From Patescibacteria group bacterium (GTDB taxonomy: Bacteria; Patescibacteriota; Patescibacteriia; Magasanikbacterales; GWA2-37-8), in NCBI GenBank assembly GCA_028688375.1, contig JAQTYG010000005.1, positions 1 through 58,241 on the forward strand: a stretch of 58,241 nt of DNA, read 5' to 3'. Each line of letters opens with the position of its first letter. The stretch's first letter is position 1. The notes below the pieces were generated by a model, which was given only the letters and a program-made list of their open reading frames with translations, was not told where the DNA came from and made no database searches. The translations under genes were made by a program, and so were the position numbers. This document shows, in pieces, positions 1-6,471 of the stretch.

Positions 1-841
1 AACTTTGGTAATTTTCCAGATGCGTGTCTTCCGATTTCCAGTCAAAAATGGAAGTAAAATTGTCCGTGACAATCTGTGGCAGGGGATAAGTGTTTGGGTC
101 GCGCGTGATTTGTTCTTTCGCGCCGTCAAGATGATTGACATAAATATGCGTGTCAGCCAAAAACCCCACCAGTTTGCCCGCTTTTAATCCGGATTCTTTG
201 GCCAGTAGATGCAAAAGCAGGGCGTAAGAAGAAATATTGAACGGCAGGCCGAGCATAGTGTCCACCGAACGCTGATTCCAGAGCAGATTTAATTTGCCGT
301 TTATCACCGTGACTTGAAAGGCGTAGTGACAGGGCGGCAGAGCCATCTCCGGAATTTTTATCGGGTTCCAGGCGGAAACAATCATCCGGCGGTCGCTCGG
401 ATTTGATTTTAATTTATCCACCAGTTGTTTTAGCTGATCAATGCCCTTGCCCGTGTAGTCGGTATCGTATGTATTGTAGTCGGCGTTGAAATGTCGCCAC
501 TGAAAACCGTAAATCGGGCCGAGGTCGCGTTCGGCGGCCATCTTTGTTTTAGTTTCTTCATCGTGTCCATAAGGCACTTTTTTCGGACTGGCCCATTCGT
601 CCCAAATGTGGCACTTCTTTTCTTTCAGCCATTCTTTGTCCGTTAACCCTTTGATAAAAAATTCCAATTCCGCGGCCATAATCTTGAACGGCATTTTTTT
701 GGTAGTGAGCAAAGGAAAGCCCAGAGACATGTCGTGTTCAAACATGGCGCCGGCAATGGAAATGGCGTCAACCCCGGTGCGGTTTTCTTTGCGCTCCCCG
801 GTCTCTAAAATTTTTCGGACGATATCAAGGTAGGCCTTCAT
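1..841 (-). CDS. thyA: Thymidylate synthase ThyA, C-terminus cut by window edge
   Basis: Converts dUMP to dTMP with methylenetetrahydrofolate. It is missing from the ORF track because it runs off base 1, but translating from the ATG at 841 gives about 280 residues without a stop. Visible motifs are ENRTG (residues 19-23), ALPPCH with the catalytic Cys at about 171, RSVDTMLGLPFNISSYALL and DTHIYVNHLD. It is the last gene of the run dcd-dut-unknown-unknown-thyA, so the run covers dCTP/dUTP to dUMP to dTMP. The start is 9 bases below the upstream gene. Assignment is firm; only the true end is unknown. Confidence 0.97.
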   Translation of the reverse strand, partial: MKAYLDIVRKILETGERKENRTGVDAISIAGAMFEHDMSLGFPLLTTKKMPFKIMAAELEFFIKGLTDKEWLKEKKCHIWDEWASPKKVPYGHDEETKTKMAAERDLGPIYGFQWRHFNADYNTYDTDYTGKGIDQLKQLVDKLKSNPSDRRMIVSAWNPIKIPEMALPPCHYAFQVTVINGKLNLLWNQRSVDTMLGLPFNISSYALLLHLLAKESGLKAGKLVGFLADTHIYVNHLDGAKEQITRDPNTYPLPQIVTDNFTSIFDWKSEDTHLENYQS

Positions 842-850
842 AATTGTTTA

Positions 851-1096
851 TTAAATTTTTTTACCCAGCTCTTTCAGTTTTTCTGCGATCATTTTTTGCA
901 GTTCCGCCGTTTCCTCAGGCGAACGAATGCTGGCGAATTTTCTCAGCTTGTCCTGTTCCTGTCTTTTATTGGCGTTGGCGTCAATTTTATTTTGTAGCGC
1001 CTCTGTTCCCGCTCGAAATTCGGGCGCGTCGGGCGTTGCCCTGCCCATCGGTCCCAGTCCTTTCCCGCCGTCAAACGGCGTGGGTGTTTCCGGCAT
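851..1096 (-). CDS. Small hypothetical protein (81 aa)
   Basis: No family recognised. The first half is Gly/Pro-rich and probably disordered; the C-terminal half (about residues 30-81) is charged and likely helical, ending in a Lys-rich tail (ELGKKI). It lies 11 bases after the 175-aa unknown and 9 bases before thyA in one orientation, so it is probably co-transcribed with the nucleotide genes. No Shine-Dalgarno sequence is visible, as for its neighbours. Confidence 0.6.
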   Translation of the reverse strand: MPETPTPFDGGKGLGPMGRATPDAPEFRAGTEALQNKIDANANKRQEQDKLRKFASIRSPEETAELQKMIAEKLKELGKKI

Positions 1097-1107
1097 AAAA
1101 TATAAAA

Positions 1108-1635
1108 TTATTTTTTAATTTCCTCGTCAAACGCGATAGTTTGGTCTTGCGACGGCGCCGGTTTTTTCAGCTGGCTAGCTGAAGCGCTAACTTCCGCCTG
1201 GACCCGGAGCAGGGCTTTTAAGTGATGTTGGAAAAAATCCAAAGCTTCAGAGAAATCTCTTACGGCCATTTTGCGTATTTCGTCGGTCATGATTATACCG
1301 GTGATGTTTGGGTTGTTTGGTTCAGTGTGAACAACGGCCGGTTTCTTGCCGGTGCTGTTTAATTCCAGTAAATCGCGCACTAATTGCCGGTAATCTTCCT
1401 TCGTCTGGTCGCCGATGTCTTTGTGACTAATGGCTTGCTCCACGATTTTTCCCAATTCCGAAATTTTTTCCGCTATTTCTTCGCGGGTTAACACTTTTTT
1501 TTCCGGCGTTTTCCGCTCTTCTTCCGTCGGTTTAAGTTTAGAAATAATGTTGTTGAGCAACGCTCTAACCCAGCCCATTTTTGTTTCGGGCGATTTTATT
1601 TCTCTGGCGAAATTTGGTTGTAATTTTTCCGGCAT
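1108..1635 (-). CDS. Hypothetical helical protein (175 aa) in the dcd-thyA operon
   Basis: No family recognised. The ORF track starts ten codons earlier, inside dut. The ATG at 1635 (protein MPEKLQPN) is preferred because it lies one base after the dut stop. The protein is charged and predominantly helical: a Lys/Glu-rich stretch (about 35-75), a helical region with QTKEDYRQLVRDLLEL, and a C-terminal helical segment with FSEALDFFQHHLKALL. No signal peptide or membrane segment is seen. Position between dut and thyA suggests co-expression with pyrimidine deoxynucleotide enzymes but does not give a function. Confidence 0.65.
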   Translation of the reverse strand: MPEKLQPNFAREIKSPETKMGWVRALLNNIISKLKPTEEERKTPEKKVLTREEIAEKISELGKIVEQAISHKDIGDQTKEDYRQLVRDLLELNSTGKKPAVVHTEPNNPNITGIIMTDEIRKMAVRDFSEALDFFQHHLKALLRVQAEVSASASQLKKPAPSQDQTIAFDEEIKK

Positions 1636-1636
1636 A

Positions 1637-2059
1637 TTATTTTCCCGTACTGCCGAATCGGCCATCTCCGCGCGAGCTGTCGGAAAGTTCCTCGGCTTCC
1701 ACTAAATCGGCAATGGCCACGGGGTAAATTATTAATTGCGCGAGTTTATTGCCTTTTTTAATTTCGTATGGCTCAGCGCCGAGATTGATGAGCTGGACAT
1801 TATATTCTCCGCGGTAGCCGGCGTCATAGACTCCGCCCATGGTATGAACCCCGCCGTTTTTCGGCAAACTGCCCTTGTCTTTGACAATCGCGGCGAAACC
1901 CGGTTCAAATTCCGTGGCAAAGCCCAAATCAAAAACTTTCCGTTCGCCCGGTTTTAAAATATAGTCCTCCAGCGAATACAAATCCATGCCCACATCGCCC
2001 GGATGAGCGTAGGTGGGCAGAATTGCGTCGGGTTTTAAGCGCTTTATTTTAAGCTGCAT
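1637..2059 (-). CDS. dut: dUTP diphosphatase (dUTPase)
   Basis: Hydrolyses dUTP to dUMP, keeping uracil out of DNA and feeding thyA. The 140-aa length fits the trimeric family. Its five motifs can be followed: HPGDVGMDLYS (19-29), DKGSLPKNGG in place of the usual RSG-containing motif 2, GVYDAGYRGEY with the catalytic Asp, GNKLAQLI, and the C-terminal RGDGRFGSTGK loop. Motif 2 is divergent. It starts one base after the dcd stop, so translation is probably coupled. Confidence 0.95.
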   Translation of the reverse strand: MQLKIKRLKPDAILPTYAHPGDVGMDLYSLEDYILKPGERKVFDLGFATEFEPGFAAIVKDKGSLPKNGGVHTMGGVYDAGYRGEYNVQLINLGAEPYEIKKGNKLAQLIIYPVAIADLVEAEELSDSSRGDGRFGSTGK

Positions 2060-2060
2060 A

Positions 2061-2621
2061 TTAAATAAAATTTTTCCACATTTGGCTGGCCCTTGGTTTC
2101 ATGTCGCCAACGTATTTATTTTGGTTGGCCGCGGAGTATGATTTTTCGCATTTAGACGAGATGTGTTCAAAGGCCATTTGCGCGATCGGCATTTTGTAAT
2201 ATAAGAGTATCGGTAAATTAGCCGTGTTGTGTAACTCCAGCGTCATTTTAAGACAATTGCCAGGGTCCAAAAATCCGGCAGTGATGTGGATTAACAGTCC
2301 CATTCTGCCGACAGAACTCTTGCCTTCAAGCCGGCCGACCATGCCGTCGCACACTCCGGTTTTTTCCATAACCAACCCAAGCGCGAATTCACCCGGATGT
2401 AAAACAAACGGCCTCTGTTCGTTGATTTCCACGGCGCTCATCATATCGTCGAGCGGTTTTTTCGGGTCAATGACGTAATGGCTTTTTGTGTCAAAAATAA
2501 GAAAGTGCTTATCAAGGTGCAAATCAATTGACGCCGGTTGAAGGTATCTCTCGTCAAACGGGTCGATAATAATATCTCCCTTTTTTACCGCTTCCCTGAT
2601 GTCTTTGTCGGACAAAATCAT
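2061..2621 (-). CDS. dcd: dCTP deaminase
   Basis: Deaminates dCTP to dUTP, the substrate of the adjacent dut. The ATG at 2621 (MILSDKDIREAV) matches the family N-terminus; the upstream ATG in the ORF track adds 11 unlikely residues. Motifs include QPASIDLHL, GRLEGKSSVGR (the GKSSxGR active-site segment) and FLDPG followed by TLELHN with the catalytic Glu. The length of 186 aa is normal. Whether it is mono- or bifunctional is not clear, but a separate dut follows. Confidence 0.95.
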   Translation of the reverse strand: MILSDKDIREAVKKGDIIIDPFDERYLQPASIDLHLDKHFLIFDTKSHYVIDPKKPLDDMMSAVEINEQRPFVLHPGEFALGLVMEKTGVCDGMVGRLEGKSSVGRMGLLIHITAGFLDPGNCLKMTLELHNTANLPILLYYKMPIAQMAFEHISSKCEKSYSAANQNKYVGDMKPRASQMWKNFI

Positions 2622-2649
2622 ATGTAAAATATTTATGAATAGCCCCCAT

Positions 2650-2679
2650 ATCATATCAGTAAAAAGTAGAGTTTGGCAA
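2650..2679 (-). promoter_or_regulatory. Promoter of the dcd-dut-thyA operon
   Basis: Read on the minus strand: TTGCCA, 18 bases, TATGAT. It lies between the rplA terminator and the dcd start and would give a leader of about 20-25 nt. Confidence 0.6.
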
Positions 2680-2681
2680 GC

Positions 2682-2714
2682 AAAAAAACCGCCCCGGTTT
2701 AGGGCGATTTTTTA
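2682..2714 (-). terminator. Intrinsic terminator after rplA
   Basis: On the minus strand a CGCCC/GGGCG stem is followed by a run of seven T. It separates rplA from the dcd operon. Confidence 0.75.
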
Positions 2715-2724
2715 GTGTTTTTGT

Positions 2725-3405
2725 TTAAGCTTTTTCCGCGATTTTTATGGCCGGACCCATGGTGGTGTTGATCACCAGGTTTTTGATGTAGGTGCCTTTT
2801 TGCGTGGCCGGCTTGGCTTTGCTCAAGGCATCAATAAAAGCCAAATAATTTTCTTTGAGCGCGTCATTGGCAAAGCTGACTTTGCCGATGATTTGATGAA
2901 TGTTGGAGGTGTCGTCATTCTTGAAAGTGATTTTGCCCTTCTTCAATTCCTCAATCATTTTTTTGACGTTCGGGCCGACGGTTTCGGTTTTCGGATTTGG
3001 CATCAAGCCTTTCGGGCCGAGGATTTTGGCGATAGACGCCAACTTGGCCATCATATCCGGAGTGGTTACCGCCACCTCAAACTCAATCTTGCTGGTGTCT
3101 TTGATTTTTTTGATGTCTTCTTCGCCGTAGACGAAATCGGCGCCGGCCTCTTTGGCTTCTTTTTCTTTTTCCGCACTAACGAAGGCGGCCACTTTTAAAG
3201 TTTTGCCTGTGCCGTGCGGTAAGACGACGGTGGCGCGGATTTGCTGTTCGCCTTTTTTCGGGTCAATGCCCAGATTGGCGTGCACCTCGACCGCGGCGTC
3301 AAATTTTACGCCCGAGGTTTCTTTGACCAGGGCGATGGCTTCGTCCACCGGGTAGACCTTGTTTTTGTCCACTTTGGCGCGAAGCGCGTTCATGCGTTTT
3401 GACAT
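2725..3405 (-). CDS. rplA: 50S ribosomal protein L1
   Basis: Binds the L1 stalk of 23S rRNA; in many bacteria it also represses its own mRNA. At 226 aa it is full length, with the GPKGLMPNPKTETV signature near residues 129-142. No rplK, rplJ or rplL flanks it, so it is uncoupled from the usual L11-L1-L10-L7/L12 arrangement. No Shine-Dalgarno sequence precedes the ATG at 3405. Instead a G/C-rich hairpin lies 14 bases upstream (separate entry). A second Met at residue 5 could also be the start. Confidence 0.97.
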   Translation of the reverse strand: MSKRMNALRAKVDKNKVYPVDEAIALVKETSGVKFDAAVEVHANLGIDPKKGEQQIRATVVLPHGTGKTLKVAAFVSAEKEKEAKEAGADFVYGEEDIKKIKDTSKIEFEVAVTTPDMMAKLASIAKILGPKGLMPNPKTETVGPNVKKMIEELKKGKITFKNDDTSNIHQIIGKVSFANDALKENYLAFIDALSKAKPATQKGTYIKNLVINTTMGPAIKIAEKA

Positions 3406-3418
3406 ATGAATAAATGTT

Positions 3419-3453
3419 AGTGGTTTTAGCCCTCGGGTGTCCGAGGTCCCACC
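3419..3453 (-). promoter_or_regulatory. Possible L1-binding autoregulatory leader of rplA
   Basis: On the minus strand just upstream of rplA, the RNA can form an outer 5-bp stem (GGUGG with CCACU), an asymmetric internal loop (GA opposite GGCUAAAA), and an inner perfect stem CCUCGG-ACAC-CCGAGG. Two stems separated by an asymmetric purine-rich loop is the general form of L1 sites on rRNA and L1-operon mRNAs. The folding is seen; L1 binding is inferred from position. Confidence 0.5.
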
Positions 3454-3647
3454 AAATTAGTGTTCTAGTTATATCAGAAATGGGCGGGGATGTCAAGGGA
3501 CTTGACCGTTTTAAATTATTCACATCAAAAATTTTGGCGCGCGTGTTAAGATATAATTGTTCTTTGGAAAACAAGTGGGCGATAGGCAATGGTGCCTGGG
3601 CCACTCGCGCCAACCTTCAACCGAGCTGTTCCTCAAGGAGTGTCTCA

Positions 3648-4343
3648 ATGGACCTGGTAGCCGACCTAACTGGTGTAGGCGAAGAAGTGCTCGACATGAT
3701 TCGTCAGTATGGAATTGCTGGCGAGCCGGAAGAGGGCGAAGGGGACGAGGACGTGGAGGCGTCCGTGGAAGAGGGGTTGTTCGAGAGCGAAGGCCGGTTG
3801 TGGTTCATACCGCCCGGGAGCTTCGACTGCTTGCATGGCGGGCGGGTCACGCGCGTCTTGCCGGAGCGGTTGCGGTTCCTGAAAAGCCGGCTGATGATCG
3901 TTTGCCGTGAGAGCGGGAGGTATTGCCTGGTGGGTGGAGGCGCCAAGGTGTACTGTTCCGTCAACGGCAAGTCGTTGCGTCAAGTGGAGGCCGTGAACGG
4001 AATCCACGGGGTGTTTCGTTGCCAAGATACGGTGGTTCAGGTGGCTGTTTACCACAGCCCCGACGACGGTCACGACATGGCGCGGATCGAACGCTACAGC
4101 ATCCAGCACGATATCTATCGCGGGATGTTGTATCTCTGGCCGGAACCACGGCTGGTGTGGGCGGGCAAGTGCGCTGAGTTGCCTCGGCGTCTTGAGTACT
4201 TGCGCGATGCCATGACCGCGGCGGTGGAAAAGATGTACTGCCGCAACTGTCTGCACGTCCATTACGCGCCTGATGTTCGCGAAGAGCGCGTTCAGGAAGC
4301 AGCTGATCATTTTTCATCCAGACGGCATTCCCAGCTCCCGTAG
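3648..4343 (+). CDS. Orphan hypothetical protein (231 aa), strong SD
   Basis: No family recognised. The ORF track begins too early; the ATG at 3648 has AAGGAG seven bases upstream and a TATAAT -10 box at 3552-3557, although no good -35 is visible. The protein has an acidic segment after residue 25 (EPEEGEGDEDVEASVEEG), then a mixed alpha/beta region containing GGGAKVYCSVNGKSLRQVEA, and a late CRNCLHVHY patch that could bind metal. It appears soluble. Base composition is GC-rich with G/C in third positions, unlike neighbouring core genes. It ends before a long bidirectional hairpin. Confidence 0.75.
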   Translation: MDLVADLTGVGEEVLDMIRQYGIAGEPEEGEGDEDVEASVEEGLFESEGRLWFIPPGSFDCLHGGRVTRVLPERLRFLKSRLMIVCRESGRYCLVGGGAKVYCSVNGKSLRQVEAVNGIHGVFRCQDTVVQVAVYHSPDDGHDMARIERYSIQHDIYRGMLYLWPEPRLVWAGKCAELPRRLEYLRDAMTAAVEKMYCRNCLHVHYAPDVREERVQEAADHFSSRRHSQLP

Positions 4344-4408
4344 TCCCACTACTTCCTACTGTTCGTTCCGCTCTTTCTCTTTCTCGCCCCGATTCCAGAT
4401 CGGGGCCG

Positions 4409-4445
4409 CACTAAAAAACGCCACGCGAGGTGGTGTTTTTTAGTG
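4409..4445. terminator. Bidirectional terminator, 16-bp stem
   Basis: CACTAAAAAACGCCAC pairs with GTGGTGTTTTTTAGTG (one G-U pair) around a 5-base loop. It has T-runs on both strands and serves the convergent orphan gene and the methyltransferase gene, whose stop codon lies inside it. Confidence 0.85.
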
Positions 4446-4715
4446 GCGAATTTTGCGATTGGATATTTTTACTCCCTCATTTTTAAGTTTTTGTATTTTT
4501 AATTTTACTCCGCGGTTATATCCGCCAATTTTTCCATCGCTTCGGACAACGCGGTGGCAGGGGATTTTCGGGTCGTAGTTTTTACTTAAAATATTTCCGA
4601 CCGCTCGTGCCGCTTTCGGCCGGCCGGCTCGTTTGGCCACTTCGGTATAGGTTAAAACTCTTCCTCTGGGGATTTTGGCGACAACGGATTTTACTTTTTG
4701 GGTGAAGGTTTGCAT
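4440..4715 (-). CDS. O6-alkylguanine-DNA alkyltransferase, minimal MGMT-like
   Basis: Repairs O6-alkylguanine by irreversible transfer of the alkyl group to a cysteine. At 91 aa it has only the DNA-binding/active-site domain and lacks the N-terminal domain of Ada-C/Ogt. The active site IPCHRV is present with Cys, which distinguishes it from ATL proteins that carry Trp there. The helix-turn-helix region (VLTYTEVAKRAGRPKAARAVG) and GGYNRG loop are also visible. It overlaps the upstream nucleotidyltransferase-like gene by 25 bases. Confidence 0.9.
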   Translation of the reverse strand: MQTFTQKVKSVVAKIPRGRVLTYTEVAKRAGRPKAARAVGNILSKNYDPKIPCHRVVRSDGKIGGYNRGVKLKIQKLKNEGVKISNRKIRH

Positions 4716-5224
4716 GGATTCAGTATTTTATTCATAAATTCAATCTTTTTTGTATAATAATCCCGCAAGGACGAACCGTTGTTTTGTAATTTCAGCCTCT
4801 CGTATCTTTTTAGAGCGCTTGGACTGCTTTTCAGGATTTTTTCAAATCTTAATAAATTCTTCCAATCAGAATGATTTTTGTTTATTAAAAATATTTCAAT
4901 TTTTATGCCATCAATATATTTTACGAAGCGAACGCGCCTTAACGGGTAAATACTGCCGGCTTGGCCCAAATGTTTAATGAGCTTATCAAGGTAGGCATTA
5001 AAATTTTTTTCAGAAGTCGGGATATACAGGTCTATCTCTCCCTGGCCGGCGATGCCGAGCGCGGTTGAACCCCGAAGCGATATTCTGGTTTTTCCTAAAA
5101 TTTTTGTCAGGTCCTTTTTTATCAGCTTAAATATTTTTTTAGTTTTTGGACTAAAAGGTACAATGCTGATTTTATTAGTGTCGCTTAAATGATTCACCCA
5201 TTTTCGTTGTTCGGTCGTCAGCAT
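4691..5224 (-). CDS. GrpB-like nucleotidyltransferase-fold protein
   Basis: The 177-aa protein has the core RGSTALGIAGQGEIDLYI (about residues 51-68), a nucleotidyltransferase-type GS...D-x-D motif resembling the GrpB/UPF0157 family (GSTAVPGL...DIDI), a second strand segment with DGIKIEIFLI, and a C-terminal RDYYTKKIEFMNKIL helix as in GrpB proteins. Substrate is unknown for this family. It overlaps the MGMT-like gene, suggesting coupled translation. Its composition is AT-rich like the core genes. Confidence 0.65.
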   Translation of the reverse strand: MLTTEQRKWVNHLSDTNKISIVPFSPKTKKIFKLIKKDLTKILGKTRISLRGSTALGIAGQGEIDLYIPTSEKNFNAYLDKLIKHLGQAGSIYPLRRVRFVKYIDGIKIEIFLINKNHSDWKNLLRFEKILKSSPSALKRYERLKLQNNGSSLRDYYTKKIEFMNKILNPCKPSPKK

Positions 5225-5251
5225 ATCGGGTATTTTATCAAAAATACGCTA

Positions 5252-5286
5252 AATTAAAAATGCCGCCGGTGGGATGCGCGGGCGGC
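5252..5286 (-). terminator. Terminator of the 97-aa/77-aa gene pair
   Basis: On the minus strand a GCCGCC/GGCGGC stem is followed by TTTTT. The roughly 130 bases between this and the stop at 5422 hold a second inverted repeat (GCGCTA...TAGCGC, 5307-5329) and no convincing ORF. Confidence 0.6.
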
Positions 5287-5421
5287 GAGGCGGAGACGAG
5301 GCGGGGCGCTACGATACTATGATAGCGCGGAAACCAGACTCGGGATTGAAAGGACGAACGAAGCACTCTGTTTGGTAGGCGGCGAGACAAATACATCTTG
5401 GCTAGGTAGGCTCGGGATGTC

Positions 5422-5655
5422 CTAGAATACGCATAGCATTTTACTGCGTCTGTTTGTACGCACACTACGTGCCGCAATGAACTTGTAGAAAGTACGCTTT
5501 GCTTTTCCGACTGTCGTTTTACCGACTGGGCCGCTTTTAGCGACTTCTTCCCACGCCTTTTCTTTGGAGGCGGCCATTAGCAGTACAACCCCGGATGAAA
5601 GAACACTGTCAAGATACCAGTCGTGAGTTTTCACCTCAAAAATGTACAGTTTCAT
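5422..5655 (-). CDS. Orphan small protein (77 aa), strong SD
   Basis: No family recognised. The start at 5655 (MKLYIFEVKTHDWYL) is set by GAGGAG seven bases upstream; the ORF-track version is 41 codons too long. The sequence reads as a short alpha/beta protein with a basic C-terminus (VRTNRRSKMLCVF). It is the second gene of a pair, 25 bases after the 97-aa gene. Both starts carry the same leader CCCGAGAGGAG. Confidence 0.7.
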   Translation of the reverse strand: MKLYIFEVKTHDWYLDSVLSSGVVLLMAASKEKAWEEVAKSGPVGKTTVGKAKRTFYKFIAARSVRTNRRSKMLCVF

Positions 5656-5680
5656 TTTGTTCTCCTCTCGGGAATCGGTT

Positions 5681-5974
5681 CTATTCTCCGGTGAATTCCG
5701 GGACGAAAGGGAGCCGTTTGTCATCCAGCCCGATGACTCTGGCGACGGTGTAGGGTTTGCAGCCGAGGAGCACCTCATGGAGCGCTTCGTTCGAGAAGTG
5801 TCCCCACCAGAGCACCAGATACTCGGGATGATCCTTGTGGGCGCTCACATTGGTGTTTAATCCCTTCGTGAGCCACTTAGCTTCATTGGGCGACCAGCCC
5901 CCACCTTTACGGCGGAGCACTGTCGTTTTCAGTCTGCGACGGTCTTTGGCCGTCAGCATGCGAGTGATGTCCAT
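5681..5974 (-). CDS. Orphan small protein (97 aa), strong SD
   Basis: No family recognised. The start at 5974 has GAGAGGAGGG just upstream. The N-terminus is basic (TAKDRRRLKTTVLRRKGGG); the middle is Trp/His-rich (LVLWWGHFSNEALHEVLLG). A promoter lies at 6021-6049 and the partner 77-aa gene follows, so these form a two-gene operon. Codons are G/C-ending, in contrast to the AT-richer trpS and rlmH nearby. Confidence 0.72.
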   Translation of the reverse strand: MDITRMLTAKDRRRLKTTVLRRKGGGWSPNEAKWLTKGLNTNVSAHKDHPEYLVLWWGHFSNEALHEVLLGCKPYTVARVIGLDDKRLPFVPEFTGE

Positions 5975-6020
5975 GGTTTTTCCCTCCTCTCGGGAATTGT
6001 TTGTGTGAAGAACTAAACAA

Positions 6021-6049
6021 AAAATAGCACCGAAGCGCTATTTTGTCAA
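6021..6049 (-). promoter_or_regulatory. Promoter for the 97-aa/77-aa operon
   Basis: On the minus strand: TTGACA, 17 bases, TATTTT, with TGC directly before the -10. Confidence 0.7.
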
Positions 6050-6220
6050 TGGCTCTGGGGGTAGGAATCGGCTTCGCCTCTCGTCGGCTTCCGCCGACTC
6101 GGGCTAGCCACCGCCTCGCGGTCGCGCTCGCCATCTTGCGTCGCGCGACATCGCTCCGGCGTTCTCGTCCTGCACGCGACACAAACTATTGTGTCGCTTC
6201 CTATTCGCTCACTTCGTTCG

Positions 6221-6293
6221 CTCTAGGAGCAGGACTCGAACCTGCAACTACTTCGTTAACAGCGAAGCGTTCTACCAATTGAACTATCCTAGA
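6221..6293 (-). tRNA. tRNA-Asn (anticodon GUU)
   Basis: A 73-nt cloverleaf: acceptor TCTAGGA/TCCTAGA, D arm GTTC/GAAC, anticodon stem CTTCG/CGAAG with loop CTGTTAA (anticodon GTT), T arm GCAGG-TTCGAGT-CCTGC. CCA is not encoded. GUU reads both AAU and AAC. The 5' end lies three bases after a terminator U-run, and upstream is a leader peptide of Asn codons. No promoter is seen between the terminator and the tRNA, so expression should need read-through. Confidence 0.96.
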
Positions 6294-6296
6294 ATC

Positions 6297-6319
6297 AAAA
6301 AACCCGCTTTGGGCGGGTT
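6297..6319 (-). terminator. Attenuator terminator directly before tRNA-Asn
   Basis: On the minus strand AACCCGC-CCAAA-GCGGGTT (7-bp stem, 5-nt loop) continues into TTTTTT (segments 3 and 4). The U-run ends at 6297 and the tRNA begins at 6293. Segment 3 (AACCCGC) is identical to the sequence across leader-peptide codons 4-6. Confidence 0.88.
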
Positions 6320-6346
6320 CGTTTTTACATATAAAAACTCGCCCGC
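6313..6346 (-). promoter_or_regulatory. Antiterminator hairpin (segments 2 and 3)
   Basis: GCGGG (6346-6342) pairs with CCCGC (6317-6313), and GUUUUUA (6338-6332) pairs with UAAAAAC (6327-6321) around a UAUG loop. The small internal loop can form tandem G-A pairs. Using segment 3 here prevents the terminator. Segment 2 can instead pair with CCCGC in codons 5-6 of the leader peptide (segment 1). Confidence 0.8.
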
Positions 6347-6393
6347 TAGGCAGGATTATTATTGTTATTATTTGTGCGGGTTGTATATTTCAT
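6346..6393 (-). CDS. Asn-rich attenuator leader peptide (15 aa)
   Basis: The reading frame is MKYTTRTNNNNNNPA then TAG. The six Asn codons in a row are AAT AAT AAC AAT AAT AAT. It is too short for the ORF track. The predicted transcription start (about 6395-6396) is only 2-3 nt before the ATG, so translation would be essentially leaderless; there is no SD. Segment 1 (CCCGC) lies in codons 5-6, just before the Asn run, and the stop codon touches segment 2. This is the spacing a ribosome-stalling attenuator requires. Downstream is the Asn tRNA gene itself. Confidence 0.85.
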   Translation of the reverse strand: MKYTTRTNNNNNNPA

Positions 6394-6401
6394 ACGTGTT
6401 T

Positions 6402-6430
6402 ACTATAGCACATTATTACTGATTTGTCAA
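6402..6430 (-). promoter_or_regulatory. Consensus promoter of the tRNA-Asn attenuator
   Basis: On the minus strand: TTGACA, 17 bases, TATAGT, with TGC before the -10. The start point falls just before the leader-peptide ATG. Confidence 0.85.
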
Positions 6431-6437
6431 CGCCGTT

Positions 6438-6464
6438 GGATTCCCGATCGGGTCGGGAATGACA
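6438..6464. repeat. Dispersed repeat, GGATTCCC...GGGAATGACA type
   Basis: A short imperfect palindrome around CCGATCGGGTCGG, bounded by GGATTCCC and GGGAATGACA. The same ends recur at 14779-14816 and 14968-15117. It fills the space between the PEBP gene end and the tRNA-Asn promoter. Confidence 0.6.
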
Positions 6465-6471
6465 AACAACC

